Source: Brachypterus glaber | Lineage: Eukaryota > Arthropoda > Insecta > Coleoptera > Kateretidae | Length of the DNA: 64,000 nt | Reading direction: 5' to 3' | Assembly (NCBI GenBank): GCA_958510825.1 | Contig: OY294044.1 | Coordinates: 103,330,893 to 103,394,892, forward strand | Shown: piece after piece, positions 55,587 to 64,000 of the stretch | Position numbering within the stretch: position 1 is the first letter of the stretch | Layout: each line of letters opens with the position of its first letter | Position numbers and translations under genes: made by a program | Notes under the pieces: generated by a model | Database searches by the model: none | Seen by the model: the letters and a program-made list of their open reading frames with translations, nothing else | Told to the model about the DNA's origin: nothing

Positions 55587-57231
55587 AATATTTATTTATT
55601 TACGGGAAAGCCCCATTACAGTAAAGTATAACAAAAAATATATAAGCTAATAATTAAGAATACTAACTAAAAGTAAAATATAAATATAAAAACAAATGGT
55701 GAAACGAATTATTAATCATCTTGAATGGAGCGAATAGAGGATTTAAATTTTTTTAAATTTCCTAAAAATGGATCAACTTTCGATTGATTTATAAACTTTA
55801 AAGTTAAGTTTAGTGGTGTTAGTGCCGCATAATTTGTACTGTGATGCGCAATAAAAAATGTATTTTGTACACCCCTTGTATTTCTAACAGGTACTAAAAA
55901 ATTAATTATGCTTAGCAAATCAGGACAATCAACTAATCCGTTTATCAATTTAAAAACAAAACAGGCATTAGCTATATTCCTTCCAGAATCGAGTGACTCC
56001 AGACCAGTGATCCTTTGAATTAAACAGTAGTCATGACCAATAGTTCTAAAATTAATTTTATAGGCAATTATACGCAAAAACTTCTGTGAATTTTAACCAA
56101 CAGTTTTTTATCTTGAGCCTGGTAAGGAGACCAAATGAGGGTACAATATTCTAGATTCGATCTGACCAGAGATTTGTATAACGTAATAATAGTATTTGTA
56201 GAAAATTGTAAACAGTTTCGTGTTACAAAGCCTAGTAGTTTGTTTGTTTTCAGAGAAATATTAATTGTATGTTCTGAGAAATTTAAATTTTCACTGAAAG
56301 TGATACCCAAGTCTTTAACGGATTTGACATATTTTAATAAATAAATAAATAAATAAATAAATATCTTTATTTCATAGATTATATCAATCATACAATAAAT
56401 ATAGTACAACCAACATGAAAACGAAACTAGTCAAAATAAAAAGAATAAAAAGAATACACATTAGTTTGTGATAATATAATTTAAATATTCTGCCATTGAA
56501 TATGGCTCTATATTAATTAAAATATCTAAAATCTGCCTTTTAAAGGCTCTTAAATTTAAAATTGACTTTATATTGTCTGGTAGTTTACTAAACACAGATA
56601 CACAGGAGAATAGACAACCTTTTTCAAATTGTGCCAACCTATGTCGTGGTATATTAAAATTAAGGTTTCTACTGCTAGAGGGCCTTAGATGTTGAAATAA
56701 ATGCCTATTCTTAAAGGAAAACATCAGAAGCTCATAGATATACAAACCAGTCAATGTCAGTAATCCATTACCTCTAAAATAACCTCGACAAGATCCATTG
56801 TAACCTAAATTTAAAATTGTGCGAAGTGTCCGCTTTTGAACCTTAAATACGTCATCTACGTTCGTACTCTGACCCCAAAAAACAATGCCATATTTTAAAA
56901 TAGACTGAAAATTTGAAAAGTAAACTGTTTTTATAGTTTCAAAGTTAACATATGGTTTAAGAACTCGCAAAGAGTATTGGACAGAGTTTAATTTTTTAAT
57001 TAACTCTTCTAGGTGTAAATTCCAGCTTAAATGTTGGTCTAGATGTAGACCCAAAAATTTTGTATTTGTCTTCGTCTTTAGATATGGCTCACCATTGATG
57101 GTATAGAAGGAATTAAACTTTTTAAGACCTCTGAAAAAACTTATGAAACAGCACTTTTATATATTTAACCTAAGATTGTTAGCTGTGGACCAATTAAAAA
57201 TATCATCAACATCTCTCTGCAAGCTTAACCA
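55587..57231 (-). pseudogene. LINE A, minus copy, RT C-terminus (interrupted)
   Basis: Minus strand. NWSTANNLRLNI and FRGLKKFNSFYTINGEP (57090-57220), then after the LINE B insertion VKSVKDLGITFSENLNFSEH and YKSLVRSNLEYCTLIWSPYQ (56090-56330). One frameshift near 56080 leads to RIIAYKINF and LLSIINFLVPVRNTRG, to the stop at 55712. The frames match CR1/Jockey RT thumb and C-terminal region. An AATAAAT tail lies near 55590. It is also split at 57231 by the long-TIR element. Nearly identical to 60366-60786, which lies inverted. Confidence 0.85.
56336..57084 (-). pseudogene. LINE B nested in LINE A, RT C-terminus
   Basis: Minus strand, 5' truncated. The frame from about 57080 to the stop at 56461 reads KTNTKFLGLHLDQHLSWNLH, SILKYGIVFWGQSTNVDDVF, VQKRTLRTILNLGYNGSCR and LTLTGLYIYELLMF. 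This is a different CR1/Jockey-like family from LINE A. The 3' end is a short UTR and an ATTT-repeat tail at 56336-56362. The remaining frame has no internal stop, so this is a young insertion. Confidence 0.85.
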
Positions 57232-58923
57232 CACGGTACCCCTCAATATTATTAAGTTAAAAAAAATGTGCCCAAAATCTAACAACGGATCCTAGTAGTG
57301 GAAGGTCCGGACATTAAATAACCACTTTCAGTAAAATCCCAACCGTAGCGCTTTTCGAGAAAAAGCTTAACATCTCTTCAGGAGGATTCACGCTTCGTAC
57401 CATTTACTTTTAGAAATGAGTTTGCTTTAATCTTATATAATTTTTGCTGCAGAATTCGAAACCCATTGAAAAATTTAGCTAACTCTTTTCGTTTTCTAGA
57501 AAAACGCAATTACTTCTGCATTTAATGCCATTTTAGAACAACCATATTAAAATAGTTTTTTAACCTAACGCTCTTTTGGCAAGCCTAAAATTCAGCTTTA
57601 CGCTTCTTCTTTAAAATCGTAAAAGTTCAAAGCATAATATGTGTATATATTGCACTTTCAGACCCTTTAATTAAACCATAGTTTCAGACATTTATTCTTA
57701 ACTTTGTAGACTGTGCTATCCGTCAAATTTTGATTATAGTGTCAAATTTAGCAGAATCGTGGAGATTAAATGCAGCGGTCCCAAAACCAAAATTTAATAC
57801 ATTATACTTTACTAAAAGTACAAAAATACTTTTTGTGGTAAAATTTCGTTTAGTCAGACTTAAACAGATATTTTTTTTCTAGATAATCAATAAAAAATAA
57901 ATGGGTTTATTATTATATGATTGGGTGAACGGTTTAAATTTGTAAAAAATTTCGCCTGCGGCGCTGGGGCATTTTTACGTTCTTTTATTGAAGATTGAAA
58001 AATTTGATAACTTCCCCCCCCCCCCCCATTAGCAAATCCTGCGCATGGCCCTGATATCGCCTATATCACTTGCGTGATAATTCTTTTGATTTTTGCCTGT
58101 CGTTAAAATCGACCCAGTAGTTTAGGCTATAGAAGGTACTAAATAAATATGCATGCATAAATACAAATATATAAAAAACATAGCCCTCAGTTCACCTTGC
58201 CATAGTTCAGTAAAAATAATTAAAATCAAATACAAATTGTTTTGAAATTTAATTATAGATCCAGTTCATAAAATAAAAAAACACTTAGAAATTAAAATTA
58301 TAAAGCAACATAATTATTTTTAAACAATGTAAAAATGGCATTTTTCCTTAGTTTAAACATAACGTTTTTTTATAAAACCTTAATAAAAACTGATAACTTA
58401 TTGAGAACCGCTGTCAGAAAAAATAACATTTCTAATAACACTAGTCTACACATTTAGGCTTAAGCATCTCTAAAATTTTTTTATAAATGGGTCAGCAGGT
58501 ACAAAACATAAATATATTATGTTTTATAATTTTACAATTTTAAAGTATAAGAATAAAGCTTTATTCTTAGCTTGCTAAAAAACCGTTAGACTAAAAGACT
58601 GTTTTAATATGGTTGTTCTAAAATAGCATTAAATGCATAAGTAATTGCGTTTTTATAGAAAATGCAAATAGTTAGCAAAATTTTACAAGTGGATTCGAAT
58701 TCTGCAGCAAAAATTATATAAGATTAAAGCAAACTCATTTCTAAAAATAAATGGTACCAAGCGTGAATCCTCCTGAAGAGATGTTAAGCCTTTTCTCCAA
58801 AAGCGCTACGGTTGGGATTTTACTGAAAGTGGTTATTTAATGTTCAGACCTTCCACTACTAGGATCCGATGTTAGATTTTGGGCACATTTTTTTGTAACT
58901 TAATAATATTGAGGGGTACCGTG
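57232..58923. mobile_element. Long-TIR element, 4-bp TSD, 1.69 kb (member 2)
   Basis: Ends CACGGTACCCCTCAATATTA and its complement, arms of about 335 bp. ACCA at 57228-57231 and 58924-58927. The plus-strand LINE copy at 60360-60370 (GATTGGTTAAGC) shows the uninterrupted target with one ACCA/TGGT. Arms are related to those of 40250-42910. No coding frame seen. Confidence 0.88.
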
Positions 58924-60365
58924 ACCAATCTTCATAATCTAATAATATAATTTTTTAAGAAAACGGGCACGAAGAAGGTTTATTTTGTCTGTCTGTCGAG
59001 ATACGTAGGTTGTTTTAGAGGTGTAAAAAAAGTAGTTTTTGGAAACGTTTGATTGTGTGAGTCACAGAAAAGAGCTGAGTGAAAGTGGTAAGTAAATTTG
59101 AGTTTAACTATTATCTGGCCCTAGTAGTAAAAAGTTTTTAGTTTTTATCAACATTGTGTAATTTTTTATTTATATTTTTATAAAAAGGGAAAAATGGTGG
59201 GGTGAAATCGATCACTAACCAATTGGTCTAAATAAAGCTCACTTTGTCATTAAAGTTTTTTTTTGTGAGTTTGTTTTGTAATCGAAGTACTTTTAGTAAT
59301 TCCTCTACACTAACTCCCGTACCCCATCCGAAACTATTTAAGAAATAATTTTTAAGTTTAAGATAAATATGTACCTTTTTGTTAATAAACACATTTTTTT
59401 TACTAGTTTTTTAACTTTTTTTCTTTATTTAAAAACGAAAAAGTTTTTTTAAAACGAGAATAAATGATCGGTTTCACTCTCGAAGTTTAGATTCAGAGGG
59501 GCCAAAATAAATAGAATATACTTTGTTTCCAATAGTAACAGATTTCCATAACAGTTTTTTGCCAAAACAAAAAATATATAAAAAATCACCATAGAAAAAA
59601 AACGGTGCATTTCCGCAAAACAAGATTATCATTTTTGAACTTAGAAGGGTCTATTACATAAGCTGGTATGTGATTTGTAACGATATCAGATTTCCTGCGA
59701 ACGAAAGTTGGGCCACATTTTTAAATCTTGATCGGTTTACCCCGTACTAGGGGGGTGAAACCGATCACCCCTTTTATTTCACGTATATTTGACTTTAGCA
59801 ACTTCGAGAGTGAAACCGATCATTTATCCTCGTTTTAAAAAAAGTTTTTCGTTTTTAAATAAAGAAAAAAAGTTAAAAAACTAGTAAAAAAAATGTGTTT
59901 ATTAACAAAAAGGTACATATTTATCTTAAACTTAAAAATTATTTCTTAAATAGTTTCGGATGGGGTAAGGGAGTTAGTGTAGAGGAATTACTAAAAGTAC
60001 TTCGATTACAAAACAAACTCACAAAAAAAAACTTTAATGACAAAGTGAGCTTTATTTAGACCAATTGGTTAGTGATCGATTTCACCCCACCATTTTTCCC
60101 TTTTTATAAAAATATAAATAAAAAATTACACAATGTTGATAAAAACTAAAAACTTTTTACTACTAGGGCCAGATAATAATAGTTAAACTCAAATTTACTT
60201 ACCACTTTCACTCAGCTCTTTTCTGTGACTCACACAATCAAACGTTTCCAAAAACTACTTTTTTTACACCTCTAAAACAACCTACGTATCTCGACAGACA
60301 GACAAAATAAACCTTCTTCGTGCCCGTTTTCTTAAAAAATTATATTATTAGATTATGAAGATTGG
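58924..60365. repeat. 1.44-kb inverted repeat, about 560-bp arms
   Basis: 58928-59487 pairs with 59803-60363 almost perfectly (GGGCACGAAGAAGGTTTATT, AGGTGTAAAAAAAGTAGTTT). With LINE A on each side the original palindrome was longer, about 1 kb per arm. The centre 59488-59802 has one unit of the 60790 minisatellite and facing GATCGGTTT motifs. Confidence 0.88.
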
Positions 60366-60786
60366 TTAAGCTTGCAGAGAGATGTTGATAATATTTTTAA
60401 TTGGTCCACAGCTAACAATCTTAGGTTAAATATAGAAAAGTGCTGTTTCATAAGTTTTTTCAGAGGTCTTAAAAAGTTTAATTCCTTCTATACCATCAAT
60501 GGTGAGCCATTAAAATATGTCAAATCCGTGAAAGACTTGGGTATCACTTTCAGTGAAAATTTAAATTTCTCAGAACATACATTTAATATTTCTCTGAAAA
60601 CAAAGAAACTACTAGGCTTTGTAACACGAAACTGTTTACAATTTTCTACAAATACTATAATTACGTTATACAAATCTCTGGTCAGATCGAATCTGGAATA
60701 TTGTACCCTCATTTGGTCTCCTTACACAGCTCAAGATAAAAAACTGTTGGTTAAAATTCAACAGAAGTTTTTGCGTATAATTGCCT
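60366..60786 (+). pseudogene. LINE A, plus copy, RT fragment
   Basis: Open frame MQRDVDNIFNWSTANNLRLN, then YVKSVKDLGITFSENLNFSE, LGFVTRNCLQFSTNT, LVRSNLEYCTLIWSPY, to KFLRIIAY. Then it is cut off by the minisatellite at about 60786. It lies inverted relative to 55587-57231 and gives the uninterrupted sequence used to place both nested insertions. Confidence 0.85.
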
Positions 60787-60789
60787 ATT

Positions 60790-61450
60790 TCGGATTCAGG
60801 AGGGTCAAAATAAGTAGAATATACTTCGTTTTAAATGACAACAGATTTCCATAATTTTTTTTTGTCAAAACAAAAAATATATAAAAAATAGCTATAAAAA
60901 AAAACGGTGCATTTCCGCAAAGGACGATTAATATTTTTGAATTCAGGGGGGCCAAAATAACTAGAATATACTTCGTTTTAAACAATAACAGATTTCCATA
61001 AAGTTTTTTTGCAAAAACAAAGAAAAATTATAAAAAATCGCCATTAAAAAAAACGGTGCAATTCCGCAAAGAATGATTAACATTTTTGGATTCAGGAGGG
61101 CCAAAATAAGTAGAATATACTTCGTTCCAAACGATAACAGATTTCCATAAAGTTTTTTTGCCAAAACAAAAAATATATAAAAAATCGGCATAGAAAAAAA
61201 AAGGTGCGTTTCCGCAAAGAACGATTAATATTTTCGGATTCAGGGGAGCCAAAATAACTAGAAAATACTTCGTTTCTAACGATAGCAGATTTCCATAACG
61301 TTTTTTAACCAAAACAAAAAATACATAAAAAACCGCCATAGAAAAAAAACGGTGCATTTCCGCAAAGAACGATTATCATTTTCGGATTCAGGGGGGTCCA
61401 TAAAGGCAAAAAAAAAACTTTTTTGAAAATGTATCTGATTTCCTGCGAAC
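60790..61450. repeat. About 148-bp minisatellite, 4-5 units
   Basis: Units start GGATTCAGG.GGG.CAAAATA near 60790, 60938, 61088, 61238 and 61384 and contain AACGGTGCATTTCCGCAAAG. A single related unit lies at 59510-59650 in the centre of the palindrome. Minus-strand open frames here are repeat artefacts. Confidence 0.85.
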
Positions 61451-61659
61451 GAAAGTTGACCCAAAAATGTATATAAAGAAACTACTGTGGTTATTGTGAC
61501 AGTGGTGACAGTTTTAAATGTTCTAACCTTCAAGCTTTAACAAATAATTTTTTGGATTTTCATTTTTGTAAGAAAACCGAAAAAAAACGTAAAAAACAGC
61601 AAATTTTGACCGGTTTCACCGCCGTTGACGGTATATATCCGTTATTTGAAAAGATACAA

Positions 61660-62335
61660 ATTTTTGCAAAAAATAGCATTAAGTGATAGCCAAAGAAGAT
61701 TTTATTGACATATCTAAAACCTTCCCTTAATTCCCACCCCTTTAAAACTGCCCCCAACTTCTGTTTTTCAAATAGCATTCCCCCATTTTTATCAAAGAAT
61801 ATGAAAGTACATTTCATTCTTAATTTAACCATGTATAAGTGGTATTTTATTATTTAAAGGGGCTACTAATAACTAATGTCCAAACTAGGTTTTAGACGGG
61901 CTATTTATTATTTATTTAAAAAGATAAAACAAATTAAAAAATATAAAATTAAATACGAGTCAAAGTAGAATTTACTGACATGTACAAAACTACCCCTTAC
62001 TTACCCATCCTCTTGGAACCACCCCCAAGTTGTTTTTAAATACCGCTTCCATATTTTTACTATATTTTATTCTAAATTAAACCATGTACTATAAGTGATA
62101 TTTAATTTTTTAAGGTTTTTTAAGGGGCTCCAAAGTACAACCCCATCAGATCACAAGCTATATTTTCATAAAAAAAATCCAAAAACTTACGTTAGATCAT
62201 ACCTAAAAGAGAACTAATTAATGTATTCAAAAACAGCCCTTAATAACCCACTCTCGTGGAACGACCTGCAACCCTATTCTAAATACAACCCTGTTCTAAA
62301 TACAACCCTATTATAAGAATTACACAGCCACACAA
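61660..62335. repeat. Diverged tandem repeat, about 260-bp unit
   Basis: Three decayed units near 61690, 61965 and 62215 with ACTACCCC, ACCACCCCCAA and TTTAAGGGGCT pieces. Complementary to part of 34540-34690. Confidence 0.55.
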
Positions 62336-62492
62336 AAAAAATAGAAGTCATATAACTTTTTTAAAACCATTAGATTCCTATGTGTTTTGAGGAGCTGAAT
62401 CCGAATTTGAGGTCAAAATAGCACCTCATAGGATTACTTTTTAGTACAACAGTTTTCTAACTGTTTTGCATTAAATTCACATGTTTTTTGGC

Positions 62493-62539
<47 letters not shown>

Positions 62540-62645
62540 CGCACAACTATTCCTCATCAACCACCATAATTTTGGTAAAAATGACAGGCCAAACTTTTTA
62601 TGCATTGGTGACATCGATGTTTAGTTAATTTTCATCATTTTTCTG
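62336..62645. repeat. Half hairpin-family copy, (GTT)n and dispersed repeat
   Basis: 62332-62450 matches half of 46684-47005 (TTACACAGCCACACAAAAAA, GGAGCTGAATCCGAATTTGA). 62493-62539 is a GTT microsatellite. 62545-62645 matches 49448-49560. Confidence 0.7.
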
Positions 62646-62699
62646 ATCATTTTGGAATTTAAAAATACACTGCCCAGTAAAATCGCGTTCCCATTTTTC

Positions 62700-63105
62700 A
62701 CCTCCGCGCGTTAAATAGATTTTTTATTATCAGATTCACTTTCAGCAACCTTAGAAACCCCAATATACAAGTTTTCACTAAAACTACCCCCTATCCTTTA
62801 GGGGGTGTAATCAGATTTTTTTTTATTATCAGATTTAGGTTTAGCTACCTCAAAAACCCCTATATACCAATTTTCACGAAAACTACCCCCACCCCTTAGG
62901 AGGAGGATTTAGAAACATTTTATTATCAGATTCAGTTTCGTCGATACTAAATACCCCTGTATACCAACTTTGACGAAAATACTGACAACATTTAAAAATA
63001 TATACCCCTCACCCTCGTGGATATGGAGTTAGAATTTTTTTATTATGAGATTCAATTTCAACAACCTCAAAAACCCCTATATAGCATTTTTCAAATTTTT
63101 GTGAA
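62700..63105. repeat. About 105-bp tandem repeat, 4 units
   Basis: TTTTTATTATCAGATT or a variant near 62720, 62820, 62918 and 63036. Each is followed by a TCAAAAACCCCTATATACCA-type stretch and ACTACCCCC. Confidence 0.7.
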
Positions 63106-64000
63106 AAATATTGTTTTTGCTTATAGTAACATACCTGTATGCAAAATTTCAAGTCCTTAGCTTAAAGCGTTATTAAGTTGTCATGCCTACAAGATTTCCC
63201 AAAGAGACCGATCGACTGATCGGCTAAAATTTTTTTTTGCTCGAAATTGATTTTTATCGACATCGACATAAAACGTCATAAAACGCAAAAATACTTAAAA
63301 AAAAATATCGTAAACGGGAAAAAAAATTATAGCTAGGAGCGCTATAACACACATACCAAGCAAATTATAATCGCTTATTATATAAATACAAGGCTTTCTC
63401 TTACAATTATGGCAGTCAGTGTAAAAATTTATGTGAAATACTTTAATTGTTTAGTGAATAATAAAATATAACAAATAGTATGGCATTTATAGCTTAAATA
63501 GATTTAATTATTGTCCGTGCTAATAATTTTTATAATATAATAAAATTTCTGTAAATTTATAATAGTGCCTGTAATAAATATAATCGTGTCTGTAATATAT
63601 ATAATCGTTTCCAATTTATTTTTAACATTATTAGTTATTGTGTCTCTTATAATCTATAGCTTAAATCACTATAATTTGCCACTGTTACCAAATATCTTAT
63701 AATGTATAGCGCAGAGCCCACTAATTTCTTTCCGTGTATAGCTATAGAAATACTCTTCTAGTTTTAAGTTTGCGAAGAGTTTGAAAAGTTTAGATATGGA
63801 AAATTTATTTCGTTTCCAAGATCTTCTTTCGCGGATGAAAATATAATATTATATCTGGAAAGTTTTCTCTCTTTTTTTTTGTAAAAACGTGTTTGTCATG
63901 TAATCATGATATTTATATGGACAGAAACTGGTAGACATTTTGTCATTTTATCGAGATATGAAAAGGACATTATAAATAGACCGGGAAAAAGGTCGAAAAT
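63106..64000. other. Unassigned AT-rich end of window
   Basis: No gene, tandem repeat or inverted repeat recognised beyond short A/T runs and local TATAATCG motifs at 63580-63610. Confidence 0.4.

Larger units (their letters stand above)
55460..61631. mobile_element. 6.2-kb composite, TA-flanked, GTGAAACCGATCA motif
   Basis: Ends CCGTCAACCGGAGTGAAACC and the complement of GGTTTCACCGCCGTTGACGG, each next to TA (55458-55459, 61632-61633). Motif GTGAAACCGATCA or a close variant recurs at 55472, 55491, 59212, 59757 and 59810, and inverted near 59465, 59729, 60073 and 61608. The original element has been filled by two LINEs, a palindrome, a long-TIR element and a minisatellite. No transposase frame left. 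Confidence 0.75.

Noticed and set aside
60488..61533. Chain of minus-strand frames with repeated FxYIFFVL segments
   Set aside because: Periodic translation of the 148-bp minisatellite. It looks like a membrane protein only because of T-rich codons.
1..64000. CRISPR arrays, tRNA or rRNA genes, endogenous virus genes
   Set aside because: No regular short repeat-spacer arrays, no cloverleaf with A and B boxes, and no gag, env or capsid-like frames recognised on either strand.

Overview
The window looks like AT-rich insect DNA, and a beetle is my best guess from overall character rather than proof. The evidence is a class B neuropeptide GPCR exon with insect diuretic-hormone-receptor character, an intronless alpha-crystallin small heat shock protein gene, a Tc1 DD34E transposon, Penelope-like and CR1/Jockey-like retroelement debris, and very many inverted-repeat DNA elements. 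Host coding content is tiny: one single-exon gene (5444-6196, +) and one exon of a large receptor gene (26878-27165, -). I recognise no tRNA, rRNA, CRISPR or prokaryotic operon.

Layout. 1-1940 is a tandem satellite (354-bp unit, longer where a 115-bp block is inserted) in which every unit carries a 45-nt sequence that folds as a hammerhead self-cleaving ribozyme. Four lie on the minus strand and one on the plus strand in an inverted terminal piece. 1941-3968 is a plus-strand LINE end split by a minus-strand LINE. 4867-5151 is a hAT MITE with an 8-bp target duplication, followed by the sHSP gene. 6200-25490 is repeat-rich: TA-flanked elements with internally repeated terminal motifs, hAT-like and TTA-flanked elements, minisatellites, and a head-to-head Penelope-like pair at 23204-24837. 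25490-27165 holds the receptor exon plus about five partial tandem copies of its 3' half, most of which keep the splice donor. 27229-37480 holds LINE debris, a second copy of the 6900 element, a GC-rich palindrome and a TA-flanked insertion whose empty site can be read at 11.2 kb. 37479-47005 is dominated by long palindromes, including a 1.93-kb one at 44159-46092, and by a 2.66-kb long-TIR element with a 4-bp target duplication at 40250-42910. 51112-54178 is an almost intact Tc1 element with TIRs of about 700 bp and a full transposase. 55460-61631 is a nested composite: a TA-flanked element holding two LINEs, a palindrome, a second member of the 4-bp-TSD family and a minisatellite. The rest is minisatellite and unexplained AT-rich DNA.

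The sequence is mainly a record of element invasion and local amplification. The most unusual parts are the hammerhead satellite (retrozyme-like), the tandemly multiplied receptor exon with its donors, the pair of related 4-bp-TSD elements with readable pre-insertion sites, and the set of long palindromes that could make hairpin RNAs if transcribed.
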